A DNA stretch of 64,000 nt from Candidatus Chloroploca asiatica (GTDB lineage: Bacteria; Chloroflexota; Chloroflexia; Chloroflexales; Chloroflexaceae), in contig NZ_LYXE01000157.1 of assembly GCF_002532075.1 (NCBI RefSeq), forward strand, positions 102,126 through 166,125, read 5' to 3'. The notes beneath the pieces were generated by a model, which was not told the DNA's origin, did no database searches, and saw only the letters and a list, made by a program, of their open reading frames with translations. A program made the translations under genes and the position numbers. The number at the start of each line of letters is the position of its first letter. The stretch's first letter is position 1. Shown here in pieces: positions 27,615 to 36,222 of this stretch.

Positions 27615-27665
27615 TTCTTTGCTGAAAAAACAGCCAGCGTAGCTGGCTGTTTTTTCAGCAAAGAA
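27615..27665. repeat. 51-bp palindrome in a divergent gap
   Basis: Perfect 24-bp arms with A6 and T6 tracts around CAGCCAGC-GTA-GCTGGCTG. It looks like the bidirectional terminators elsewhere in the window, but both flanking genes are transcribed away from it (minus gene starts at 27508, plus promoter at 27751). It may shield rplU from upstream antisense transcription, or mark a lost gene. Confidence 0.6.
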
Positions 27666-27718
27666 AGCTTCCTGGAGGCCGTAGGCCCTCAAATCCCCCG
27701 CCGGAGGCGTCGTTGCCC

Positions 27719-27779
27719 AAACGTGGTACAACGGTGCCGTTGCACCACGTTTGACAGTCCCCTCACGCTCTGCTATAAT
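27719..27779 (+). promoter_or_regulatory. rplU promoter preceded by an overlapping hairpin
   Basis: TTGACA (27751-27756) and TATAAT (27774-27779) are 17 bp apart, a near-consensus promoter. An inverted repeat (AAACGTGGT, mismatch, CAACGG/CCGTTG, mismatch, ACCACGTTT; 27719-27752) ends on the first bases of the -35 box. The resulting leader of about 125 nt contains short stems (AGCAG/CTGCT) before the Shine-Dalgarno GAAGGAG, a place where an L21 leader would be expected. Confidence 0.7.
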
Positions 27780-27909
27780 GCACGGGGTTAAGGGCGGTGT
27801 TCCCGCTCTATTTTCATGTTGTCGAGAAACGAGTTGTTGGCCGCAGCACCAGCAGACCTGCAGCGGGCTCCTGCTACTCGTCATGCAGCTGTCGAAGGAG
27901 AATGTTGCC

Positions 27910-28224
27910 GTGTATGCGATTATCCGTGATCGCGGAATGCAGTACCGCGTTGAGCAGGGTCAGGTTCTTACCATTGATCTCGTAGCACATGCCGAAGCTG
28001 GTGCTGAGCTTGAGCTTGGCGAAGTGCTTCTGGTCAGTGATGGTGAAAAGGTTACGGTTGGTTCGCCGCTGGTCAGTGGGGCTATCGTACGGGCCGAGGT
28101 GCTTGATCATGTCAAGGGCGACAAAATTGTCGTCTTCCGTTACCGCAACAAGAAGCGCTATCGCCGTCGCACCGGCCATCGCCAGCGCTATACACAGATC
28201 AAAATTAACGAGATTACGATCTAG
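27910..28224 (+). CDS. rplU: 50S ribosomal protein L21
   Basis: 104 residues from a GTG start with AGGAG 9 nt upstream. The frame continues upstream, but only from this GTG does the protein match L21 ([18 protein letters not shown], the [21 protein letters not shown] RNA-binding end). It binds 23S rRNA in the large subunit. It is first gene of rplU-rpmA, with rpmA 14 bp downstream. Confidence 0.97.
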   Translation: MYAIIRDRGMQYRVEQGQVLTIDLVAHAEAGAELELGEVLLVSDGEKVTVGSPLVSGAIVRAEVLDHVKGDKIVVFRYRNKKRYRRRTGHRQRYTQIKINEITI

Positions 28225-28238
28225 AAGAGGAACAAGTC

Positions 28239-28514
28239 ATGGCACATAAAAAGGGTGTAGGCAGTTCGCGCAATGGCCGCGATAGCAAACCCAAAATGCG
28301 TGGCGTCAAGATGTATGGCGGGCAGCGCGTCGCTCCTGGCAATATTATCGTTCGCCAGTGCGGCACCAAGATTAAGCCTGGCAAAAACGTTGGCCTCGGG
28401 CGTGACTACACGATCTATGCAATGATCGAGGGTGTCGTCAAGTTTCAGCCCTATTCGCGCAACCAAAAGATGGTGAGTGTCATCCCCTTCGAGGTTGCTG
28501 CGAGCGCTGATTAA
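28239..28514 (+). CDS. rpmA: 50S ribosomal protein L27
   Basis: 91 residues. The start [16 protein letters not shown] is the typical L27 N-terminus reaching toward the peptidyl-transferase centre. There is no Firmicutes-type cleaved extension. [19 protein letters not shown] and the central strand region are conserved. AAGAGGAACAAGTC supplies the ribosome-binding site. Follows rplU as in most bacteria. Confidence 0.98.
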   Translation: MAHKKGVGSSRNGRDSKPKMRGVKMYGGQRVAPGNIIVRQCGTKIKPGKNVGLGRDYTIYAMIEGVVKFQPYSRNQKMVSVIPFEVAASAD

Positions 28515-28618
28515 CCAGCTTTTTGTTGGCTCTATGCAGCGCATAGGGCCCGTTGAGATAGCCCGGAAGGCCTGATGAGAGCGCTGAGCTCTCGCCTTCC
28601 GTAACGAGGAGCGTAGTT

Positions 28619-28918
28619 GTGAAGCAGGGTATTCACCCCAAGTACAATACCGATGGCGTGGTTTGCACGACCTGTGGCACCCGTTGGCAAATTGGCACGA
28701 CACGCCAGAATCTGCGTGTTGAGATTTGCTCGAATTGCCACCCGTTTTATACCGGTGAGCAGCGCATTGTTGATACTGCCGGTCAGGTTGATCGTTTTAT
28801 GAAGCGCCTCAGTGCTTCGCAGGATCGCCAGGCCGCCATCGAAAAGCAGCGCACGGTCAAAAATCAGCCCCAACCCAAGAAGAGTTTGCTCAAAGAGCTC
28901 TATGGCGACGACGCGTAA
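28619..28918 (+). CDS. rpmE: 50S ribosomal protein L31 (zinc-binding type) with extended C-terminus
   Basis: 99 residues from a GTG at 28619, with AACGAGGAG a few bases upstream. The CTTC and CSNCHPFYTG motifs form the C+ zinc-binding L31 type. The first 66 residues are the L31 domain; a Lys/Gln-rich tail of about 30 residues extends it beyond the usual 65-75. It lies 104 bp after rpmA in the same orientation and probably shares its promoter. Confidence 0.96.
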   Translation: MKQGIHPKYNTDGVVCTTCGTRWQIGTTRQNLRVEICSNCHPFYTGEQRIVDTAGQVDRFMKRLSASQDRQAAIEKQRTVKNQPQPKKSLLKELYGDDA

Positions 28919-28930
28919 TTCGCGTCGCTT

Positions 28931-28987
28931 GCGTTGGATAACAAGAAGCGCACTGGCCAGGCCAGTGCGCTTCTTGTTATCCAACGC
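28931..28987. terminator. Bidirectional terminator of the ribosomal operon and WYL gene
   Basis: Perfect 27-bp arms with a 3-nt loop (CAG). It fills the gap between rpmE (stop 28918) and the convergent WYL gene (stop 28991). Confidence 0.75.
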
Positions 28988-28990
28988 GCC

Positions 28991-30028
28991 TCAGGACGCT
29001 TGTCCGCCGTCATATAAGGCCACCATGCGCCTGGCGTGTGCTTGCACCTCTGCGCACAGGGCAGGTGGGGCGAGGACTTCGGCGTCGGCACCCCAGCCAA
29101 GAATCCATGGCAAGACTTCACGGATGCCACCAATGGTCATCACGAGTTCGCATCCACCGTTGGCTAGTTCGGTCAGTCGCTGCGAGTGATGCCAGAGGCT
29201 CTCACGGATCTGTGGGGCCACACGGGCACTGAAGCGTACCTGCACTTCTACCTCAGTCTCGTCCATCACGCCCCATGCACGGGCAAGAAAGGCGTACGGG
29301 TCAAAGTCAGTAGGCACCGTGTAGCTTTCATCAAGTAACTCGGCGGTCTCAATGCGCTCGATTTTGAAGGTGCGAATCGCCGCTCGTAGGCGATCATGCC
29401 CAATCACATAGGCCGCTGGCGCACTGCGTGAAACCTCAATAAAGTAGGGCGCTACGTCACGTTCGGTCAGTTCACGATTGGGGGCACGGTAACGGAGCCG
29501 GACCATGCGTTGTTCGGCCCAGGCCAGGGTCAGGACTTCGAGGATGCGTACGTAGGCAGTGCGTACGGGGCGTTCACGAACAAGATCGGCAACCCGGGCA
29601 ATGTGCTCAGCAACGGTACCTGCTGGCATGCCTGCGGCGAGCTTGTCGAGGGCCGAGACCGTGTGCGGATTATGTTCGTCGCTATGATGCGCCAGCAAGC
29701 GGGCAGCAAAGTAGAGCGCAACCGTTTCATTGAGGTTGAGCCGGATCGTCGAGAGGTACGTGGCACGGTTGATGCCAAAACGTCCGCTATCCTCCCAGAT
29801 CGGAACACCCATTGATTCAAGGGCTTCCAGATCGCGGTAGATGGTGCGGCGGGTCACCCCACAATCGCGGGCCAGATCACTGACGCGCAAGCCCTCGGGT
29901 GCATTGTAGAGCCGATGCTCGATCCGGCGGAGGCGAGCCGCTTTGCTGGCGACGCGATGCTCCTCCTCCTCGGCATAACTACTCTGAACGGCTGAGGTTG
30001 CAATTGCAGCGTCATCGAGCTTGTGCAT
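28991..30028 (-). CDS. WYL-domain transcriptional regulator (DeoR-like HTH)
   Basis: 345 residues from the ATG at 30028, which has GGGAGT 6 nt upstream; the longer frame enters the terminator palindrome at 30052-30100. The N-terminal winged HTH has LRVSDLARDCGVTRRTIYRDLEAL. The central region has a WYL domain (RLRYRAPNRELTERDVAPYFIE) and a C-terminal WCX part. WYL domains sense nucleic-acid or small ligands and regulate DNA-damage or phage responses; its regulon is unknown. Confidence 0.9.
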   Translation of the reverse strand: MHKLDDAAIATSAVQSSYAEEEEHRVASKAARLRRIEHRLYNAPEGLRVSDLARDCGVTRRTIYRDLEALESMGVPIWEDSGRFGINRATYLSTIRLNLNETVALYFAARLLAHHSDEHNPHTVSALDKLAAGMPAGTVAEHIARVADLVRERPVRTAYVRILEVLTLAWAEQRMVRLRYRAPNRELTERDVAPYFIEVSRSAPAAYVIGHDRLRAAIRTFKIERIETAELLDESYTVPTDFDPYAFLARAWGVMDETEVEVQVRFSARVAPQIRESLWHHSQRLTELANGGCELVMTIGGIREVLPWILGWGADAEVLAPPALCAEVQAHARRMVALYDGGQAS

Positions 30029-30051
30029 CGTGCGACTCCCAATCCGTGCTA

Positions 30052-30100
30052 CCTGGCTGGGCGAACAAGCCAACGGCGCTGACTTGTTCGCCCAGCCAGG
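30052..30100. terminator. Hairpin downstream of the small TM gene
   Basis: 18-bp perfect arms (CCTGGCTGGGCGAACAAG and complement) with a 13-nt loop. It lies just after the stop of the minus-strand gene at 30106 and 24 bp upstream of the WYL start. Confidence 0.65.
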
Positions 30101-30105
30101 CGCAT

Positions 30106-30318
30106 TTAGATGGCGAAGGAGACGGCAACCATGCCGAAAAACAGGACGGAACTCAGGATGGTGATCAGGCGCAAATCGCGCCGGACATACATATAGTCCT
30201 GCGTATAGTCAGGCGCAGGCGCATGGTGGCGCGTAACAGTGGTTGGCCCTGGACGCCGCTGCTGAAGGCTGCGGATCGGCTGCCGACGACGCTGTTGCGA
30301 GCGAGAAGTGCTGGGCAT
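30106..30318 (-). CDS. Small tail-anchored membrane protein
   Basis: 70 residues starting at ATG 30318, chosen for AAGGAT 6 nt upstream. The N-terminal 45 residues are Arg/Gln/Pro-rich and basic; one C-terminal helix of about 20 residues (LITILSSVLFFGMVAVSFAI) ends the protein. No family is recognised. It lies between the WYL regulator and the lipoprotein gene and could be an unannotated chromatin- or membrane-associated factor. Confidence 0.6.
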   Translation of the reverse strand: MPSTSRSQQRRRQPIRSLQQRRPGPTTVTRHHAPAPDYTQDYMYVRRDLRLITILSSVLFFGMVAVSFAI

Positions 30319-30448
30319 GAGAAGATCCTTGAACTTGGTCACGCTACGGTGACGCTGCCACTATCAACACGCCATTATACCATGCTGCGACTGGGGCCTT
30401 GCCCCAAGCCGCAGCATGCTCACAAGACTGTTGCCAAGTTCGCCTGCT

Positions 30449-32497
30449 TTAGCGAACGCCAAGCAACTCGACGGCATCAATTTCGTTCCAGTTGGCCCCA
30501 CTCCGCTGGTCAATGGTGAGCCGGACGCCAACAATCCGGGTGAGCGTCTGGGGAAAGGTGATTTCGCGGGCCAGGGGGCACGTTTCAGATGGGCCTGGCT
30601 CGCCGGTGTACACGGTAAAGACCTCGCCACGTTCGTCGATCAGTTCGATCTGGTTGACAAAATCCGGGTTAAAGCTGTGATAGATCACCACACCAACCGC
30701 AAAGACCGGGGTTGCATAGCGTAATTCAAGGGTCTCAAGCGTATCAGGGGTCGCGGCAGCCCAGGCGTTGGGGCTATCCTGGCAGCCGACAACATCGGGC
30801 GGCCCGGTAGCGCCTGCCGGATCGTAATCGGGGGCATAAAAACTTGAGGCCGTCGCCTCGCTGGCCCACTGACGGATCAGAGTTTCTGGATTGAGCGTCG
30901 GTATGAGAGCGGCTTCTTCCCCCAAACTTTCAGCCGTCGCACTGGTCTCTTCGTCGGCAGCCGCAAGGGCCTCCTGGTCAAGCTGGAGGCGGAGAGCGGT
31001 AATGGCGCTATACTCGCCGCTATTGTCGCTAACCCAGACGATGCCGCCAGGTGCGGCGGCAAGGCCATTGGGAAGGTTGAATTCGCCGGGGGCGGGCAGA
31101 TTGCCACGGGTGACGGGCTGGCCGCCCCGGGCGACGACCCTTCCGCCTGGAGCGAGTTGGAGGATGCCCTCGGTGTAGGTGGCGAGATAGATGAAGCCAT
31201 CGGCATCTACATCAATGGCACCGGCGGCAAATTGTTCGGGGAGCGCCGGATCGCCAAAGCGTGCCAATTCTTGCCCGTTGGCCCCAAGCTTGACAACGCC
31301 GCCAAAGGTATCGGCGAGATAGACGTTGCCATTGGCATCAACCGCGAGATCGGTCGGCGAGAGGTCAGGCGGTAACTCGATGCGCCCAAGCGCACGCCCT
31401 GTGGGGCTAAAACGCACAATGCTGCTGACGATCCGACCGCTCTCGGGGCCGGGGCGAGCATCCAGCGCATAAACATTGCCTTCGGGGCTAACCGCAATGC
31501 GTTGCGGCGAGGCGAACCCAAACTGATCAGGGCCACTGCCGGCGCTGCCCCAGCGTTCGACAAACGTGCCATCGGCAGTGAAACGAGCAATTGCATTGCG
31601 CCCAAAATCGGCAACAAAGAGATCGCCCTCGGATCCATAGGCGACATCATACGCATCAAGGAGTGTCTGAGGTTCAAACGTGCCGATCAGATCGCCATCG
31701 GCGGCAAAGATCCAGACGCCACGGCGACTCTCGGCGAGATAGATCGTGCCATCAGGGGCGGTCGCAAGCCCGCGGGCAGCCACAAAACGCCCATCAGGTG
31801 GACCAGCACTTCCGCCGAGCCGTAAAACAAAACCGTCGGGGCCACGATCAACGACCACCGGCTGCTCGGCACGATCAACAATCGGCACTGGCGTCGGGGT
31901 TGGCAACGGGATCAAGCGGATACTCTCAAGAATCGCTTGATAAAGGGAGGCCTCGGCAGGCCACGCCTCGGCTGAAGCCTGACCAAGCACCCGCAGAGCC
32001 ATTTGCGATCCCAACACCGCAGAAAGTTGACCGGCTGCACCTGGCGCACGCAACTCGGCGGTGACGCCCGCCCCGCCATCAAGCATGAGCGCCCGCGTCG
32101 GACTGATAACATAGCCGGACTCTTGGGCGGCCACGCTACTCCAAGCAAACAGGGCCTCGGCATCCTCGGCAATCGCAGCACCAAAGCGTCCGGTCAGTTC
32201 ATCAAGAGGGATAGCGTCAATGCTCAACACCAACGCAGGCCCGGGACTAGCGCGATCGAGGGTCACCTCGTCAGGAGCGAGTTGCAGCACCTGATCGGTC
32301 TGACGCGTGACCCAGCCAGCCGGGTAGCTGAGGCGGAAACCCTGAATCTCGGCTGTGAGCGTATTCGCCAGCACAATGGGTGTCGGCGAAGGGGCGACCG
32401 TTGGTGGCGGCTCGGGGGATGGCACCTCCGTGGCCGGCGGGATGAGGGCACAGGCACTCAAAACGAACGCAAACACGAAGATGAAAACGTGACGCAT
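30449..32497 (-). CDS. Lipoprotein with NHL-type beta-propeller and C-terminal discoidin-like domain
   Basis: 682 residues. The N-terminus is a lipoprotein signal (VLSAC lipobox near residue 17), then a Pro-rich linker and an alpha/beta region (about 50-200). Next come NHL-like repeats (about 225-510) with repeated G-x-x-Y-x-A-D and hydrophobic pairs, such as DLFVADFGRNAIARF and NVYLADTFGGVVKL. The C-terminal part (about 545-683) begins with a WASEATASSFY segment and looks like a discoidin/F5-F8-type sandwich. It should sit on the outer face of the membrane. Its ligand is unknown. The start may be the GTG at 32500 or the ATG at 32497; AGGAG precedes both. Confidence 0.75.
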   Translation of the reverse strand: MRHVFIFVFAFVLSACALIPPATEVPSPEPPPTVAPSPTPIVLANTLTAEIQGFRLSYPAGWVTRQTDQVLQLAPDEVTLDRASPGPALVLSIDAIPLDELTGRFGAAIAEDAEALFAWSSVAAQESGYVISPTRALMLDGGAGVTAELRAPGAAGQLSAVLGSQMALRVLGQASAEAWPAEASLYQAILESIRLIPLPTPTPVPIVDRAEQPVVVDRGPDGFVLRLGGSAGPPDGRFVAARGLATAPDGTIYLAESRRGVWIFAADGDLIGTFEPQTLLDAYDVAYGSEGDLFVADFGRNAIARFTADGTFVERWGSAGSGPDQFGFASPQRIAVSPEGNVYALDARPGPESGRIVSSIVRFSPTGRALGRIELPPDLSPTDLAVDANGNVYLADTFGGVVKLGANGQELARFGDPALPEQFAAGAIDVDADGFIYLATYTEGILQLAPGGRVVARGGQPVTRGNLPAPGEFNLPNGLAAAPGGIVWVSDNSGEYSAITALRLQLDQEALAAADEETSATAESLGEEAALIPTLNPETLIRQWASEATASSFYAPDYDPAGATGPPDVVGCQDSPNAWAAATPDTLETLELRYATPVFAVGVVIYHSFNPDFVNQIELIDERGEVFTVYTGEPGPSETCPLAREITFPQTLTRIVGVRLTIDQRSGANWNEIDAVELLGVR

Positions 32498-32520
32498 CAC
32501 AACTCCTCCTGGCCACGGCG

Positions 32521-33690
32521 CTACGTCGAGCGCACAGGTTCTGGGACTGCCTTGAGAGGATCATGGTTGGCCTGATTGACATAGAGCATCTGGGTTGGAT
32601 AGGCAAACTGAATATTTTCAGCGGCAAACCGCTCAAAAAGAGCTAGATTGATCGCCTGTTGCGTATCCATATAGACCAGAAACTCGGGGGAGAGGACAAA
32701 ATAGACCACTTCGAAGGTCAGGGCAAAGTTATCAAACTTCTGAAAATGGGCGCGATCAAAGCGGGTGTGGGCCTGGGCTTCAATCGACTCGCGAATAATT
32801 ACGGGTATCTTGCGCAATAGTTCGGGGGGCGTCTCGTAGATAACCCCGAGCGAAAAGACGATCCGCCGTTCTTGCATGCGCGAGAAGTTTTGAATGCGAC
32901 TATTGAGCAGATCGGCATTGGAAAAGACCAGATGCTCACCCGAGATGCTCCGGAGACGAGTAGTTTTGATGCCGATGCGCTCGACGGTACCGGACATCGT
33001 CCCCACGACAATAAACTCTCCCGGCACAAAGGGCTTATCGAGCGTAATCGAGAGCGACGCAAAGAGATCGCTGAGGATATTTTGCACGGCCAGGGCAATC
33101 GCAATGCCGCCGATCCCCACACTTGCGAGCAGCGGCGTAATATTGATCCCGGGCAGATTCTCGAGGATGAGCAGCAGAACGATCGAATAGAGCACCAGAC
33201 GGGCAATCGTCGTCAGCAACTGGGCGGTCGCCACGCGCCCACGGTCAAGTTCAAGATGACGCTGGGTATACTGCTCACCCCATCCCGTAATCAGGGCATT
33301 GCCCCAGATGCCGAGCTGGATCAGAAACGCGATCCCGGCCACCGTCCTGATCATATCTGCGAAACCATCAGGGAGAACCAGGATGGTTGAAGCAAGATAG
33401 AAGGCAATAACAAACTTGATCCACCCCTTGGTCTTTTTGGTGACAATGGCGATGGCGTCATCAACAAAGGTGTCGGTTGTCTCGGGATGACGAGCAAAGC
33501 GCCACCGCAAGCCAAGTTGCAGCAGCGTGATCGCCAGAAAGATGACGGCCATGATGATCAGGGCAATCAGCCAGCGTGTTGGTGAATTGGCCGTAAAGAT
33601 CGCGGTCAGATCGCCAAAGATCGTCATCCACTCATTGACTGGCTGGAGCAATTCAGTAAGTTCGGTTTCCAATTCCTCTAGTTCAGGCAT
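32521..33690 (-). CDS. MscS-type mechanosensitive channel
   Basis: 389 residues. About four transmembrane helices precede the MscS core: the pore-lining helix and the beta domain with LASVGIGGIAIALAVQNILSDLFASLSI, then FVPGEFIVVG and GTVERIGIKTTRLRS, as in small-conductance channels. It opens under membrane tension to release solutes. It overlaps the alpha/beta hydrolase gene by 13 bp and follows it, so the two are co-transcribed. Confidence 0.93.
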   Translation of the reverse strand: MPELEELETELTELLQPVNEWMTIFGDLTAIFTANSPTRWLIALIIMAVIFLAITLLQLGLRWRFARHPETTDTFVDDAIAIVTKKTKGWIKFVIAFYLASTILVLPDGFADMIRTVAGIAFLIQLGIWGNALITGWGEQYTQRHLELDRGRVATAQLLTTIARLVLYSIVLLLILENLPGINITPLLASVGIGGIAIALAVQNILSDLFASLSITLDKPFVPGEFIVVGTMSGTVERIGIKTTRLRSISGEHLVFSNADLLNSRIQNFSRMQERRIVFSLGVIYETPPELLRKIPVIIRESIEAQAHTRFDRAHFQKFDNFALTFEVVYFVLSPEFLVYMDTQQAINLALFERFAAENIQFAYPTQMLYVNQANHDPLKAVPEPVRST

Positions 33691-34451
33691 AACTCCTCTT
33701 CAAGAAACGTCCGAATCAGGTCACGCAGTTGTGCTGGTTGGTCAAACTGGATGCCGTGACCGCTTGCCTCAATGATGGTGGCGCGACAGTGCGCAATGCG
33801 CTCGGCGAGCCGAAAGAAATCGGTTGTCAGATTATTGACTTCGCCGTCGCCATTGAGCAACAGCACTGGACAGGCAATGCGGTCGGCCTGGTCGTAGCAG
33901 ATATTGCCACCAGCGGCATAGATCGCCTGCGCCGCTGCCGCCCAACCCTCGATCAACGGAGCGAGTTGATCTGCGCCGTGGTTGGCAATGATCTCGTCAC
34001 GCCAACTGGCACGGCTGGCATCCCAAGCACTGACCGGGAGCCACTGCTGAGCCGCTGCGGCCATTGGGGCCGAGATGACCCCGGCGACACCCCAGGCAAC
34101 CACACCACAGACAAGATCGGGCCTCGTTGCCGCCACCAGCAATGCACTTTCGGCCCCATCACTAAAGCCAAGTACGACGACTGGCCCCGGATTAAGATGA
34201 TTGAGCAGCCGGATCATATCGTCGGCATCACGCTGGTAAAAATCAGGCGGAAAGTCACGGAACGGGGGTCGACTTGCCCCATAGCCCCGCAGATCGGGGG
34301 CGATGACCCGCCAGTTTGTCTTCAGATGATCAATCAAGTCACCCAGGTGACTACGTGCCGTCCCCGTAAAGCCGTGCAACAAGAGCAAGGGATGGCCTGC
34401 ACCTTCATCATAATAGGCAAGATTCAGATCATCAAGCACAACGTGGTGCAT
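33678..34451 (-). CDS. Alpha/beta hydrolase
   Basis: 257 residues. The oxyanion-hole motif LLLHGFTGT (residues 18-26), the nucleophile elbow GFSDGAE with Ser at about 96, a likely acid Asp near LLLNGDGEVN, and the catalytic His in EASGHGIQFD near the end form the usual triad. AGGGG about 10 nt before the ATG at 34451 is the likely Shine-Dalgarno. Substrate unknown. It is divergent from the Crp/Fnr gene and overlaps the MscS gene downstream. Confidence 0.9.
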   Translation of the reverse strand: MHHVVLDDLNLAYYDEGAGHPLLLLHGFTGTARSHLGDLIDHLKTNWRVIAPDLRGYGASRPPFRDFPPDFYQRDADDMIRLLNHLNPGPVVVLGFSDGAESALLVAATRPDLVCGVVAWGVAGVISAPMAAAAQQWLPVSAWDASRASWRDEIIANHGADQLAPLIEGWAAAAQAIYAAGGNICYDQADRIACPVLLLNGDGEVNNLTTDFFRLAERIAHCRATIIEASGHGIQFDQPAQLRDLIRTFLEEELCLN

Positions 34452-34462
34452 ATAAATTCCCC

Positions 34463-34492
34463 TATAATAGTAACAAGCACCCTCTTATTATA
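34463..34492. promoter_or_regulatory. Facing -10 boxes of a divergent promoter pair
   Basis: TATAAT on the plus strand at 34463-34468 and on the minus strand at 34492-34487; the wider sequence CTATAATA...TATTATAG is an inverted repeat. The plus box would serve the Crp/Fnr gene (34506), the minus box the hydrolase (34451). The transcripts would overlap at their 5' ends. Confidence 0.55.
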
Positions 34493-34505
34493 GCCGAAGC
34501 GCAGT

Positions 34506-35162
34506 ATGACCATGACGATTGATGAGTTGCGAGCCATTCCGCTCCTTGCCTTGCTCGATGACCGAACGCTTGCCGATACGGCCCGTCGCATGCATCGTTC
34601 AAGTTTTCGCCCCGGACAGCAGATCCTCCAGGAAGGTGAGCAACCGCCTGGGCTCTTCTTTGTGCAGCGTGGGCGTGTGCGGCTCTCCTGCATGGCGGCT
34701 GATGGACGTGAGCAGGTTCTGGCGATGGTTGGCCCTGGAGAACATTTTAACGCCGTGCCGCTCTTCGATGGCAACCCCAACCCGAGTTCGGCCCGCGCGA
34801 TGAGCCCGGTGATCTGCCTGCTTTTGCCACGGGAAGACCTGATTGCCCTGATCCGTCAGCATCCCGATTTTGCCCTGGCGGCGCTCAACGCGATGGCCGG
34901 GCAATTGCGTGAGCTTGTCACCCTCGTTGAAGACCTGGCCTTTCGTTCGGTACGGGCGCGGATGGCGCGGCAACTGCTGGCCGAAGCGGGTAGCGGTGCG
35001 GCGGAATTGACCCATCAAGAACTGGCCGAACGTGCTGGTACCGTGCGCGAAATCGCCGGACGGGCGCTCCGCCGTCTGGCCGAAGAGGGCATGGTACGGC
35101 TCGAACGCGGGCGCGTTATTGTGCTTGACCCCGAGGGCCTGGCACGCGTGATCGAAGAATAA
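34506..35162 (+). CDS. Crp/Fnr-family transcriptional regulator
   Basis: 218 residues. The N-terminal cyclic-nucleotide-binding fold runs to about residue 130 with GQQILQEGEQPPGLFFVQRGRVRL and GPGEHFNAVPLFDG. The long dimerisation helix follows and the winged HTH (LTHQELAERAGTVREIAGRALRRLAEEGMVRLERGRV) is C-terminal. There are no Cys ligands of an Fnr iron-sulfur cluster, so it is more likely a cNMP- or other ligand-binding member. It is divergent from the hydrolase gene and its targets are not known. Confidence 0.92.
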   Translation: MTMTIDELRAIPLLALLDDRTLADTARRMHRSSFRPGQQILQEGEQPPGLFFVQRGRVRLSCMAADGREQVLAMVGPGEHFNAVPLFDGNPNPSSARAMSPVICLLLPREDLIALIRQHPDFALAALNAMAGQLRELVTLVEDLAFRSVRARMARQLLAEAGSGAAELTHQELAERAGTVREIAGRALRRLAEEGMVRLERGRVIVLDPEGLARVIEE

Positions 35163-35284
35163 AGTTTGCGATACGAAAGGTTTGTGGAGTTATGAGACTT
35201 TAGTGGTAGACGAGGGCATAGGCATTATAGTAATCTGTTTACGAACCACTCTTTCTTCAGTTTGAGCTAATGAGGAGCAAGCCT

Positions 35285-35521
35285 GTGCCGTACATTATTG
35301 TCGAACCCTGCATTGGAACCAAAGACGCGTCGTGCGTAGCCGTTTGTCCAGTTGATTGCATTTACGAGGGCGAAGATCAGTACTACATCAACCCTGACGA
35401 GTGCATTGACTGTGGCGCCTGCGAGCCAGAATGCCCAGTTGAGGCTATTTTTGCTGACGACTCGGTGCCTGAGCAGTGGAAGAGCTATATCGAGAAGAAC
35501 CGCACCTTCTTTGGTGCCTGA
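35285..35521 (+). CDS. fdxA: Ferredoxin, [3Fe-4S]/[4Fe-4S] type
   Basis: 78 residues from a GTG with AGGAG 7 nt upstream; a longer ATG start at 35270 overlaps that Shine-Dalgarno. The first cluster has the spacing C-x7-C-x3-CP ([17 protein letters not shown]), typical of the 7Fe ferredoxins with one cluster lacking the fourth iron. The second has C-x2-C-x2-C-x3-CP ([12 protein letters not shown]). It is a cytosolic low-potential electron carrier of the FdxA type, in a short gene of its own. Confidence 0.94.
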   Translation: MPYIIVEPCIGTKDASCVAVCPVDCIYEGEDQYYINPDECIDCGACEPECPVEAIFADDSVPEQWKSYIEKNRTFFGA

Positions 35522-35562
35522 TTTGGCGGCAAAGCTGTCAAGAAGCAACCCGTAAGAAACAT

Positions 35563-35615
35563 GGTGCTTCGCGTGTAAAAGCCCAGCAAAGCTGGGCTTT
35601 TACACGCGAAGCACC
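35563..35615. terminator. Bidirectional terminator
   Basis: Perfect 25-bp arms with an AAA loop (AAAAGCCCAGC-AAA-GCTGGGCTTTT at the centre). It lies 41 bp past the ferredoxin stop and 16 bp before the convergent stop of the MobA-like gene. Confidence 0.75.
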
Positions 35616-35631
35616 CTTGGTTTTCAGGATG

Positions 35632-36222
35632 TTAGCCTTGCACAAAGGCTTGATAGCCTTCGGGAGTATCAAGATCAATGCAGACCGCAGGATCAGCTAC
35701 ATCAAGCCAGTGGACGCGTGTGGTTGGCTTCCGCAGCAGTACGCGTGCGCCTGTATCGCCTTCAAGGGTTGCAACAGCGGCAAAAAGCGTGGCGGCAAGC
35801 AAGACAGGATGGCCGTGCTGTCCCTGGTAACGTGGCACAATGGCGTCAGCCTCGGGGTGAGCGGCAAATGTGGTCATCAGTTGATTGATGAACCCTGGCG
35901 TGACGAGGGGTTGGTCAACGAGCATGATCACCGCTCCGGTTGCCTCGGTGGGCAAGCTTGCCAGCCCACAGATGAGCGAGGCCGCCTGCCCAGTCGCAAA
36001 GGCGGCACACTCTACAACATGCACACGGCTGCGCAGATCGCCGAGGGCCTGCCGTACGGACGTGGCCTCGGCCCCCAGCACCACCGTCAACCCGGCGAGG
36101 TGACTGGCGAGAGCAACCGTGGCGATGTGGCGAACCAGCGGCTGCCCCTGCCAGATCAATAACGGTTTGGGTGACCCCATCCGGCGTGACTGACCGGCGG
36201 CCAGCAGAACCCCATAGATCAC
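35632..36222 (-). CDS. MobA/MocA-like nucleotidyltransferase
   Basis: 196 residues. The N-terminal signature LLAAGQSRRMGSPKPLLIWQG, a later LVDQPLV, and the segment with ECAAFATGQAASL resemble MocA, which attaches CTP to molybdopterin for molybdenum enzymes. The start is a GTG at 36222 overlapping the PhoU stop (GTGA), so the two genes are coupled. The exact nucleotide and acceptor cannot be read from the sequence. A Mo-enzyme gene is not in the window. Confidence 0.85.
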   Translation of the reverse strand: MIYGVLLAAGQSRRMGSPKPLLIWQGQPLVRHIATVALASHLAGLTVVLGAEATSVRQALGDLRSRVHVVECAAFATGQAASLICGLASLPTEATGAVIMLVDQPLVTPGFINQLMTTFAAHPEADAIVPRYQGQHGHPVLLAATLFAAVATLEGDTGARVLLRKPTTRVHWLDVADPAVCIDLDTPEGYQAFVQG

